Shown piece by piece: positions 1 to 5,909 of a DNA stretch of 5,909 nt; within the stretch, counting starts at the first letter, position 1; every line of letters starts with the position of its first letter. The notes under the pieces were generated by a model. It had not been told where the DNA came from. It made no database searches and saw only the letters and a list, made by a program, of their open reading frames with translations. Source of the DNA: Helicobacteraceae bacterium (lineage in GTDB: Bacteria; Campylobacterota; Campylobacteria; Campylobacterales; Sulfurimonadaceae); assembly GCA_027057185.1 (NCBI GenBank), contig JALUJE010000002.1, positions 1 to 5,909 on the forward strand. Direction: 5' to 3'. The translations under genes and the position numbers were made by a program.

Positions 1-1527
1 AACAACGAGTAGGAAAACAAATGTTCCTGTCGATACATGCGGCTCGTATTCCGGTAAAAGTTGCGTGACATAGTGCATAAACGGATGCTCGAAAAAGCCT
101 GCGATAATAGCAAGTATTGCCAACGGTGCCATCGCAAGCAACACATAAGGGTATGCTTCATGAGGATGATAACCGTATTTTTTATAACGCTCTTCACCGA
201 AAAAGACCAACATAATCAATCTAAAACTGTAGTATGCCGTCATACCTGCACCCATCCACAACAATACCCATAGAAAATAGTGATTTTGGGCAAACGCAGT
301 TTCTAAGATCTTATCTTTCGAAAAGAAACCGGCAAACGGCCAAATACCCGCCAGTGCCAGAGACGCTACCGTCATAATACGCATTGTCCACGGCATCACT
401 TTTGCCAAACCGCCCATTTTGTCAATATATTTTTCATCATCCATCGCATGCATCACGTTACCTGCACCAAGGAAGAGTACAGATTTGAAAAATGCGTGTG
501 TCATCAGATGGAAGAGTGCAATCCAGTATGCACCAAGTCCTGCTGCAACAAACATATATCCCAGTTGTGAGAGCGTAGAGTATGCGATAATTCTTTTGAG
601 TTCAAGGTTGACCAGTGCCATGGAGGCTGCAAAAACAGCGACAAACGCACCCAGACAAGCAATGAAATACCCGACATTTGGAATGAGCATATAGATATCA
701 TGACTTCTGATTACCAGATAAACACCCGCTGTAACCATTGTCGCGGCGTGAATCAATGCAGAAACCGGTGTCGGACCCTCCATCGCATTGGCAAGCCATG
801 TATGCAACGGAAACTGTGCCGATTTACCCATCGCACCGATAAAGAGGAAAATACCGATCAACGTAATGGTCGCACCGTCCAAAGAACCGATTTTTGCAAA
901 TACGGTATCGTATTCCAGAGATCCGATATTCCAGTAAATCATGAAGATACCGATCAACATACCGAGATCGGCAATTCTGTTCATCACAAATGCTTCGTTT
1001 GCCGCATATGCCGGTGAAATAGCCGGGTTCTCACTAGTCGGTACATCTTTTTTATGATACCAGAATCCAATCAGCAACCATGAACAAAGACCAACACCTT
1101 CCCATCCAATAAAAAGACCGAGGAAATTGTCACTCATGACAAGAATCATCATCGAAAAAACAAATGCTGACAGATAGGAAAAATATCTGTTAAAGCCTTT
1201 GTCATGATCCATATAACCGATGGAGTAAACATGCACCAGTGTCGATACCGTTGTCACTGTTACCATCATAATCACCGAAACCTGATCTGCAACAAATCCG
1301 AAATCAACGTTAAAATTACCGGCAGCAATCCAATCCATCATTTTGACATGGACAATATGCTCTTCATCAACATAACCAAGCAATTTGATCGATGCATACC
1401 ATGAAACAAACAGCAGCAGCGAAGTGACGATACCAGTCAGCAACGTTTTAGGCTTGTCACCGAAAAGCGCAGCGAAAAGTGAACCTGCAAGTGGCGCAAA
1501 AAGCGCTATATATACATAATTCTCCAT
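1..1527 (-). CDS. nuoL: NADH-quinone oxidoreductase subunit L, antiporter-like pump, 3' end cut by window edge
   Basis: NuoL is the distal antiporter-like subunit of the membrane arm and pumps protons (or possibly sodium ions). The ATG at 1525-1527 opens a frame with no stop to base 1, giving exactly 509 codons. About 100 or more C-terminal residues are missing, which should include the long lateral helix and last membrane helix. Markers are FIGWEGVGLCSWLLIGFW with Glu143, and GKSAQFPLHTWLANAMEG with Lys235. Further on are PTPVSALIHAATMVTAGVYL with His260, Lys311 in LELKRIIAYSTLSQLGYMF, and His340, His344 and Lys348 in LFHLMTHAFFKSVLF. Lys404 lies in FAGFFSKDKIL. These match the E. coli proton-path residues E144, K229, H254, K305, H334, H338, K342 and K399 (numbers from memory). 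An N-terminal region of two or more helices precedes the conserved core, and the motifs separate it from NuoM and NuoN. The start follows nuoK by three bases. A longer loop than in E. coli lies at about residues 157-180. Confidence 0.98.
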   Translation of the reverse strand, partial: MENYVYIALFAPLAGSLFAALFGDKPKTLLTGIVTSLLLFVSWYASIKLLGYVDEEHIVHVKMMDWIAAGNFNVDFGFVADQVSVIMMVTVTTVSTLVHVYSIGYMDHDKGFNRYFSYLSAFVFSMMILVMSDNFLGLFIGWEGVGLCSWLLIGFWYHKKDVPTSENPAISPAYAANEAFVMNRIADLGMLIGIFMIYWNIGSLEYDTVFAKIGSLDGATITLIGIFLFIGAMGKSAQFPLHTWLANAMEGPTPVSALIHAATMVTAGVYLVIRSHDIYMLIPNVGYFIACLGAFVAVFAASMALVNLELKRIIAYSTLSQLGYMFVAAGLGAYWIALFHLMTHAFFKSVLFLGAGNVMHAMDDEKYIDKMGGLAKVMPWTMRIMTVASLALAGIWPFAGFFSKDKILETAFAQNHYFLWVLLWMGAGMTAYYSFRLIMLVFFGEERYKKYGYHPHEAYPYVLLAMAPLAILAIIAGFFEHPFMHYVTQLLPEYEPHVSTGTFVFLLVV

Positions 1528-1530
1528 CAA

Positions 1531-1833
1531 TTATCCTTTCATCTCTTGCATAGATTCGAGATCGATCGTACCGGTTCTCTTGTACCATAAAACCAAAAGC
1601 CCCAGACCAACCGCAACTTCACTTGCCGCAACAGCAATAATGAAAAAAGCCACCATCTGCCCTGTCAGGTCTCCGTAAAATTTTCCTATCGCCGCAAAAC
1701 CGATATTTGCCGCATTCAGCATAATTTCTGTTGAGAAAAACAGCAAAAGCAGATTTTTTCTTCTTATCACACCTGCCAGACCGATCGAAAACAGAATAGC
1801 AGAGAGCACAAGATAGTGTGTTAGGGTTATCAT
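1531..1833 (-). CDS. nuoK: NADH-quinone oxidoreductase subunit K, MrpC-like membrane subunit
   Basis: NuoK (100 residues, the usual family length) is related to MrpC of Mrp antiporters. It lies between NuoJ and the antiporter-like NuoN, where it contributes a proton half-channel. Three hydrophobic helices are visible (about 3-22, 29-50, 61-85). The two membrane-buried acids are in place: Glu36 in FFSTEIMLNAANI and Glu72 in AVAASEVAVGLGLLV, matching E36 and E72 of the E. coli protein. The motif GQMVAFFIIAVAASEVAVGL is a clear family marker. The short C-terminal tail ends in LESMQEMKG, and the ribosome binding site for nuoL is encoded in its last codons. The start overlaps the nuoJ stop, and the TAA stop is three bases before nuoL. 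Confidence 0.99.
   Translation of the reverse strand: MITLTHYLVLSAILFSIGLAGVIRRKNLLLLFFSTEIMLNAANIGFAAIGKFYGDLTGQMVAFFIIAVAASEVAVGLGLLVLWYKRTGTIDLESMQEMKG
1534..1539 (-). promoter_or_regulatory. Ribosome binding site of nuoL, at the end of nuoK
   Basis: AAAGGA with 6-base spacing to the nuoL ATG, the same sequence and spacing as at nuoK. It overlaps the last nuoK codons just before the TAA. Confidence 0.75.
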
Positions 1834-2408
1834 TTCGCATCCTTTATGTCAAACTCTTCTTTTTCTATCTTTTCCTCAACGGTTGTCGTTAAACTGATAT
1901 CCATTTTTTTGCTTACCAGAATAATACCCGCTATCATCGCGACCAGCAACATTACCGCCGCAAGTTCAAACTGTACGAGATATTTTGTAAACAGGAAGAT
2001 ACCGACTGCCTGAGGATTGTTCGCCCCAATCACTTTATAGTCGCTTGTCGATGCGTCGAGCATGATATGATCCGATACAAACGGTACAGAAACGATGACA
2101 ATCAAAATCACTACTGCGGATATCCACAGCGCATTGACAATCTTGTCTTCCTTAATATTCTCTTTTACATCTTTGGTTGTATCGAAAAACATCATACCGA
2201 ATGCATAAAGTGCCATCACCGCACCAGTATAGACAATAATTTGTACTGCACCCAGAAAGTCTGCATCGAGCATAAAGAAAAATCCTGATATTGCTATCAT
2301 TCCACCTGCAAGTGCACTCATCGCGTAGAGTGCATTTTTACTAAATACAACAATGGCAAACATACCGATTGTTATAACCGAAAATAGATAAAACGCTATC
2401 GCTTCCAT
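1830..2408 (-). CDS. nuoJ: NADH-quinone oxidoreductase subunit J, membrane subunit
   Basis: NuoJ is a small inner-membrane subunit between NuoH and NuoK. Movement in its third helix is thought to couple quinone chemistry to the pumps. The product has 192 residues from the ATG at 2408; a GTG directly before it would give 193. ATG is preferred because of ribosome binding site spacing. Five hydrophobic helices are visible (about 4-22, 27-47, 52-75, 91-111, 143-166). Helix 3 has the family signature FLGAVQIIVYTGAVMALYAF with Tyr60, at the place of the conserved Tyr of the pi-bulge helix (Tyr59 in E. coli from memory). Helix 5 carries LFTKYLVQFELAAVMLLVAM with Glu148, also typical. The C-terminal tail after helix 5 is about 25 residues long and rich in Glu and Lys (EEKIEKEEFDIKD). 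The TGA stop overlaps the nuoK ATG by four bases (ATGA). Confidence 0.97.
   Translation of the reverse strand: MEAIAFYLFSVITIGMFAIVVFSKNALYAMSALAGGMIAISGFFFMLDADFLGAVQIIVYTGAVMALYAFGMMFFDTTKDVKENIKEDKIVNALWISAVVILIVIVSVPFVSDHIMLDASTSDYKVIGANNPQAVGIFLFTKYLVQFELAAVMLLVAMIAGIILVSKKMDISLTTTVEEKIEKEEFDIKDAK
1840..1845 (-). promoter_or_regulatory. Ribosome binding site of nuoK, inside nuoJ
   Basis: AAAGGA lies 6 bases before the nuoK ATG, within the last codons of nuoJ. Together with the ATGA overlap it supports coupled translation of nuoJ and nuoK. Confidence 0.75.
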
Positions 2409-2413
2409 CACAA

Positions 2414-2419
2414 TCCCTT
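2414..2419 (-). promoter_or_regulatory. Ribosome binding site that decides the nuoJ start
   Basis: AAGGGA begins inside the TAA stop of nuoI. It is 5 bases from the ATG at 2408 but only 2 bases from the in-frame GTG at 2411. Normal spacing therefore favours the ATG. Confidence 0.65.
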
Positions 2420-3035
2420 AATACGCTAACGGCGTTTTTTTAACATTGTTATCTGCATTTGGCGTCAATGAACCAAATCCAGGATACGGCTTCTGTTTAC
2501 CCGCTTTGAAAATATCCATCGGTGTTACCAGATCCGGCAATGTCGCATAGTGCGCTCTTTGCTCACTGACATGCTCATAATCCTGTCCGTGGGTAATCGC
2601 CAGTTCCGGACACACTTCCGCACAATAACCGCAGTAGATACATCGCCCAAGGTTGATCGAATACCCTTTGACAACTTTACGTCCTTTACTGCCGTATTTT
2701 GTGTCGATCTGAATACAGTTTGATATACAGATCTTTTCACACAAACCGCATCCAATACATGCCTGATTGCCGCTCTCTACCAGCCTTTTAATCTGGTGAA
2801 GTGCACGGTACCGGGGGCTGATCGGCAATTTTTCCAGCGGATACTGAATGGTGTGAATATCAAACTTTATCATTTCACGAAACACGATCCACAAACCGAC
2901 GAATAACTCACCGCTGAGCGTTCTTTTGACAACTCTTTTAAATTTCCCCTGCCACGTTACCGGCGGCTTTTCTATATCCAAATAAAAGTAATCATCTGAG
3001 ATATTTCTGTTATTGTATTGTGTAAAATCAATCAT
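2418..3035 (-). CDS. nuoI: NADH-quinone oxidoreductase subunit I, 2[4Fe-4S] ferredoxin-type
   Basis: NuoI (205 residues) holds clusters N6a and N6b, which hand electrons from NuoG to the terminal cluster N2 in NuoB next to the quinone site. Two CxxCxxCxxxC motifs are visible: Cys 93, 96, 99, 103 and Cys 132, 135, 138, 142. The second ends in the usual Cys-Pro. The first reads CIGCGLCEKICISNC, with Ile instead of Pro after its last ligand and an extra Cys107. The N-terminal part (about 28-58) is a basic then hydrophobic stretch that probably lies along the membrane. It is followed by the family segment TIQYPLEKLPISPRYRALH (62-80). The C-terminal tail after about residue 165 is polar and lacks clear motifs. 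The ATG start has an AGGAG site 6 bases upstream, and the gene ends in TAA just before nuoJ. Confidence 0.98.
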   Translation of the reverse strand: MIDFTQYNNRNISDDYFYLDIEKPPVTWQGKFKRVVKRTLSGELFVGLWIVFREMIKFDIHTIQYPLEKLPISPRYRALHQIKRLVESGNQACIGCGLCEKICISNCIQIDTKYGSKGRKVVKGYSINLGRCIYCGYCAEVCPELAITHGQDYEHVSEQRAHYATLPDLVTPMDIFKAGKQKPYPGFGSLTPNADNNVKKTPLAY

Positions 3036-3041
3036 TTCCCT

Positions 3042-3046
3042 CTCCT
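3042..3046 (-). promoter_or_regulatory. Ribosome binding site of nuoI, overlapping the nuoH stop
   Basis: AGGAG lies 6 bases before the nuoI ATG and shares two bases with the TAG stop of nuoH. This layout favours re-initiation by ribosomes that finish nuoH. Confidence 0.8.
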
Positions 3047-4040
3047 ATATCAGCACAATGCCGGTAATCAGTATATTTACAACAGCCAGCGGCATAAGCA
3101 CTTTCCAACAAAGCCACATCAGTTGATCCGGTCGGATATGAGGCCATGCAGCCCTCACCCACAGGAACAAAAATATAAGAAAAGAGACTTTGAGAAGTAT
3201 AGCAAGACCACCGGGAATAATTCCTATCGGATTGAAACCACCTAAAAATACTAAGCTTGCTATAAACGCTACGGTAAACATATTGGCATATTCACCGATC
3301 GCAAAAAGTCCCCATCTCATTCCTGAATACTCCGTTGCATATCCGGTAACGACTTCTGCTTCATGTTCGAGCAGGTCAAACGGTGTTCTGTTCGTTTCCG
3401 CATATCCGGAAATCAGATATAAAATAAATGCAACAGGCTGTGCCCATACAATCCAGTGTCCGATTCCACCTTCCTGATAGTTATTGATATCAATCAACGA
3501 TAAAGAACCGACCATCATCAAAGGTGCGATCAGGGAGAGTCCGGTGACTACTTCAAAAGACAACATTTGTATAACCGTTCTCGCCGCACCGAGCAAAGAC
3601 CATTTATTGTGCGAAGCCATACCACCGAGCAACGGTGCGTACATTCCCACAGCCATGACACCGACAACAAATAAAATACCGATATTCACATCTGCGACAA
3701 TCGGATGTACCACATAGTCTGTAAAAGGCAGTGTAAACTCAGGTAAAAAAGGCACTCCGGACATTGCAATAAACGCTGTCGCTGCAGCAAATACCGGTGC
3801 TATTTTAAAAATAGGTTTTACTGCATTTTGCGGAACAATATCCTCTTTGGTAAAAAGCTTAATACCGTCTGCCGCCACTTGCAGTATTCCGTAAGGACCG
3901 ACGTGCATTGGTCCCAGCCTTCTTTGCATAAAAGCAAGTACTTTTCTCTCAAAATATGTCGTAATACCTGCCAATGCAGAAAACACGGTAAGTATGATGA
4001 CAACTTTGACGATTGTCTCTATAATATATGCACTCTCCAT
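3045..4040 (-). CDS. nuoH: NADH-quinone oxidoreductase subunit H, quinone-chamber membrane subunit
   Basis: NuoH (331 residues, close to the roughly 325 of E. coli) sits in the inner membrane at the joint with the peripheral arm. It forms much of the quinone pocket and the entry to the proton path. About eight hydrophobic helices can be seen (roughly 5-27, 73-95, 118-140, 155-178, 195-215, 245-268, 276-298, 310-331). After helix 1 comes the family signature ERKVLAFMQRRLGPMHVGPYG (from residue 31), then ADGIKLFTKED. The acidic quinone-side loop has Glu215, 225, 227, 229 and 237 in the NRTPFDLLEHEAEVVTGY and TEYSGMRWG motifs. Glu163 in a membrane helix matches the conserved mid-membrane Glu (E157 of E. 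coli from memory). The ATG lies two bases after nuoG and the gene ends in TAG, which overlaps the nuoI ribosome binding site. There is no sign of damage. Confidence 0.99.
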   Translation of the reverse strand: MESAYIIETIVKVVIILTVFSALAGITTYFERKVLAFMQRRLGPMHVGPYGILQVAADGIKLFTKEDIVPQNAVKPIFKIAPVFAAATAFIAMSGVPFLPEFTLPFTDYVVHPIVADVNIGILFVVGVMAVGMYAPLLGGMASHNKWSLLGAARTVIQMLSFEVVTGLSLIAPLMMVGSLSLIDINNYQEGGIGHWIVWAQPVAFILYLISGYAETNRTPFDLLEHEAEVVTGYATEYSGMRWGLFAIGEYANMFTVAFIASLVFLGGFNPIGIIPGGLAILLKVSFLIFLFLWVRAAWPHIRPDQLMWLCWKVLMPLAVVNILITGIVLI

Positions 4041-4042
4041 CT

Positions 4043-5909
4043 TTACACCTTCCTTATTGTTGCTTTGGTAAATCTACTGCCGTCAAACAGCGCTTCCGCA
4101 TTCAACGCTTTGTCAAATGTCGGTAAATACGCAATATCGCCTGTAAGCTGTGAATCGATTTCCACAGTTGTCTCGATCGCACCGAGGTCGGTTTTGATCT
4201 CAACTTTATCGCCTTCTTCCAAACCATTTGCCTCTGCATAAGATGCAGACACATAAAGTTTTCCATCTGTTTTAAGCTGATGCGCCTTGTTTGTAAAAGG
4301 GCTAAACTGGATAATCGGATTTGAAAGATAGATAACATTACTCTCCAGAAGCTCAGCTTTGGCAAGTGTATCTACTTTCCCATCCGCCGCTGTCTCGATT
4401 GTTTCAACAACATATCCTCTTATCTCGTTGCCTCCATTATCGTAATGGTTTGGCAAACTATCGAAAGTTTCCGCTTTGAAACCTTTTTCCTGCGGAAGCT
4501 CTGCGGTATAATCTACCGTCAACGCTTTGGTCAAACCAACCGCTTTTGCAAGATCATTCAGTACATATCCGCTATATGCCAGCGCCGCATTGGTCGGTAC
4601 CACTCTTTTGTTGAAGCTGGTAAATGTTCCCTCCTGCTGATTAAGTGCAGGCATATCCAAATCACCGTCTCCCAGTGCACTCAACACAAAATCACCGTCT
4701 GCATTGTATCCGAGAACTGCACTTCCGGCTTTTTCGTCAAGATCACAAATAAGTGAAACACCAAGCGTATTTGTTTTGGAAGGAATCACCATGACCGTAA
4801 TATTAGTATATTTATCAACCGCACCGGCAAGCTTCGCGATATTTTCCGCTCTTTCATGAGCGTAACAATCTTCACCGATCACCAGAGCAAAGGTGTCTTT
4901 TTTGGCAAGCATTTTTGTCATTTTGGCATCAAAGTCTTCAGGCAATGCGACCGCATCTTTGTCAAATCCTTTAACGACATCCGCTATCTCACCCGGAAGA
5001 TCATTGTTCAATCCCTCTACCTGACTGAAATAGTCGAGTATAAACGCCAGTACATGCTCTTCGGCACCGGCTTTATGGGAGATAGTCATCATGTTTTTCG
5101 CAAAACCCTCTACAACACTGTCACCGACCGGATGAAAGTAGAGTCCCGCACCTTTGTTCATGGTGACTGCATTGTTCAATGCGTAACCGATATTCGGCGC
5201 ATCGTATCTGACCTGTGTACCCATACTGATCACAAAATTTGACGCTTTGATTTTGTTGATATCAGCACTGTAAAGAGACTTGCCGCTGACACTGCTGTAG
5301 TGCTTCATGAACTGTTGATACGCATATGCATCTTCATTGACAAGTTTCAAACCGAGTTTCTCTTTCAGTTTTTGCAGTATCAACGCCTCTTCATTGGTAA
5401 TATAGGAGGAGAATCGGATGGTATCTGCTTCTTCCGTCAGAAATTTGACCGCTTTTTCAAACATCGGTTTGTCTTTACCAACAACTCTGTTTTCAAAATC
5501 AAATCCAAATCTCGCACCACCGTGCAACGGTACAAAATGCGGATCATTGGTAACACGGAAAATCTTTTCATCATAGTTTTTCATATCCCCGTGTTTGATA
5601 TTGTAGTAAATGAGAGAACAATCGCTGCTATGCGGATTGGATGCAGGAATTTTTGTCAATTCCCACGCATTTGCCGTATATTGAAAATCTGAACTGACCA
5701 ATGCACCTACCGGACAAACAGCGATACACTCACCACAATCCTGACAATCGAGAGTGTTGTCTTCTTTGACAGTACCTATAACAGATTTTTGCAGTTTGTT
5801 CCACATTGCGTAGGCATCTTTGGGCATAGTGCTTTTCAACTCTTTATCGACCGCTTCACCGCCCCGAGGTACCGTTTTAAGCACGCTGTCCCCGATCATA
5901 TCCTTACAG
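4043..5909 (-). CDS. nuoG: NADH-quinone oxidoreductase (complex I) subunit G, 5' end cut by window edge
   Basis: NuoG is the large iron-sulfur subunit of the cytoplasmic peripheral arm of complex I and passes electrons towards NuoI and quinone. The reading frame is open to the window edge: three codons (Cys-Lys-Asp) precede the first Met at 5899, so that Met is internal and 621 residues are visible. Numbering from that Met, a ferredoxin motif CQDCGECIAVCPVGAL has Cys 52, 55, 58 and 62. The edge Cys (5906-5908) probably ends the preceding CxxCxxCxxxC motif. A molybdopterin-oxidoreductase-like domain follows, with only Cys94 left of the N7 ligands, then the EGTFTSFNKR motif (423-432). A C-terminal dinucleotide-binding-like domain (about 522-618) includes NPIIQFSP and LEEGDKVEIKT. 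The missing N-terminus should hold the [2Fe-2S] and His-Cys3 cluster domains. The gene ends in TAA two bases before nuoH. Subunit identity is secure from motifs and operon position; the protein diverges from the E. coli form. Confidence 0.96.
   Translation of the reverse strand, partial: CKDMIGDSVLKTVPRGGEAVDKELKSTMPKDAYAMWNKLQKSVIGTVKEDNTLDCQDCGECIAVCPVGALVSSDFQYTANAWELTKIPASNPHSSDCSLIYYNIKHGDMKNYDEKIFRVTNDPHFVPLHGGARFGFDFENRVVGKDKPMFEKAVKFLTEEADTIRFSSYITNEEALILQKLKEKLGLKLVNEDAYAYQQFMKHYSSVSGKSLYSADINKIKASNFVISMGTQVRYDAPNIGYALNNAVTMNKGAGLYFHPVGDSVVEGFAKNMMTISHKAGAEEHVLAFILDYFSQVEGLNNDLPGEIADVVKGFDKDAVALPEDFDAKMTKMLAKKDTFALVIGEDCYAHERAENIAKLAGAVDKYTNITVMVIPSKTNTLGVSLICDLDEKAGSAVLGYNADGDFVLSALGDGDLDMPALNQQEGTFTSFNKRVVPTNAALAYSGYVLNDLAKAVGLTKALTVDYTAELPQEKGFKAETFDSLPNHYDNGGNEIRGYVVETIETAADGKVDTLAKAELLESNVIYLSNPIIQFSPFTNKAHQLKTDGKLYVSASYAEANGLEEGDKVEIKTDLGAIETTVEIDSQLTGDIAYLPTFDKALNAEALFDGSRFTKATIRKV
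4048..4055 (-). promoter_or_regulatory. Ribosome binding site of nuoH
   Basis: AAGGAAGG on the minus strand lies 7 bases before the nuoH ATG, inside the last codons of nuoG. This fixes the nuoH start and suggests that nuoH translation follows on from nuoG. Confidence 0.75.

Noticed and set aside
61..1404. Several short frames in the first 1.5 kb (plus strand 61-273, 419-694, 700-1017, 1204-1404; minus strand 504-701)
   Set aside because: This region is one long minus-strand nuoL frame with all conserved motifs. The short frames are in other frames of it.
1619..1840. Minus-strand 73-codon frame overlapping nuoK
   Set aside because: It is an out-of-frame reading of nuoK, which itself has a full set of family residues.
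3828..4241. Plus-strand open frame of 137 codons
   Set aside because: It lies antisense to the nuoG-nuoH junction, has no recognisable domain, and its sequence is what reversed coding of conserved nuo genes gives. It is a shadow frame.
4856..5692. Two plus-strand open frames of about 130 codons each (4856-5242 and 5300-5692)
   Set aside because: Both are fully antisense to conserved NuoG coding sequence, with no convincing ribosome binding site or known motif. Shadows.
4043..5899. A complete 618-residue gene starting at the Met at 5899
   Set aside because: The frame stays open upstream to the window edge, with a Cys-Lys-Asp that belongs to a ferredoxin motif, and the N-terminal cluster domains expected of NuoG are missing. 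The Met is internal and the gene is cut by the window.
4043..5909. A formate dehydrogenase or [FeFe]-hydrogenase subunit instead of NuoG
   Set aside because: The ferredoxin domain resembles those families, but there is no H-cluster motif, no catalytic Cys/Sec region and no Fe4S4 ligand set, and the gene sits directly before nuoH in canonical order.
1..5909. Mobile elements, CRISPR repeats, tRNA or rRNA genes, terminators
   Set aside because: Looked for by eye on both strands; no repeats, no RNA gene signatures and no hairpin followed by a T-run were found outside coding sequence. Coding sequence fills nearly the whole window.

Overview
This window is a continuous piece of a respiratory complex I (nuo) operon, all on the minus strand. 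Read in the direction of transcription (from base 5909 down to base 1) the order is nuoG (5' end cut by the window edge), nuoH, nuoI, nuoJ, nuoK and nuoL (3' end cut by the window edge). This matches the canonical nuoA-N order. No other gene, RNA gene, mobile element, CRISPR array, promoter or terminator could be supported. The genes are separated by 2, 9, 9, -4 and 3 bases (6 at the third junction if the alternative nuoJ start is used), so no intergenic space could hold anything else. Each internal gene has a purine-rich ribosome binding site 5 to 7 bases before its start, usually inside or touching the end of the gene before it.

The protein sequences suggest a member of the Campylobacterota (former Epsilonproteobacteria). 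The main reasons are the NuoH quinone-loop wording (TPFDLLEHEAEVVTGY, TEYSGMRWG), the first NuoI cluster motif without its usual proline, and the unusual NuoG. Base composition looks moderate (26 of 60 bases G+C in the first line counted by hand). That would fit a Sulfurovum-like organism better than low-GC Campylobacter, but genus is an inference from memory, not from a search.

Functionally, NuoG and NuoI are iron-sulfur subunits of the peripheral arm. NuoG (bases 4043-5909) carries electrons inward, and NuoI (2418-3035) holds the two cubane clusters that lead to quinone. NuoH (3045-4040) forms much of the quinone chamber and the start of the proton path. NuoJ (1830-2408) and NuoK (1531-1833) link this to the antiporter-like pumps, of which NuoL (1-1527) is the distal one. 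Key charged residues are in place in NuoH, NuoK and NuoL, so the membrane arm looks fully functional.

The part most worth a second look is NuoG. It has a complete second four-cysteine ferredoxin motif, plus a lone cysteine at the window edge that would complete a second cubane, as in [FeFe]-hydrogenase or formate dehydrogenase N-terminal domains. It has also lost almost all ligands for cluster N7. I do not see a wholly new system here; this is an ordinary core operon with a distinctive lineage-specific NuoG.
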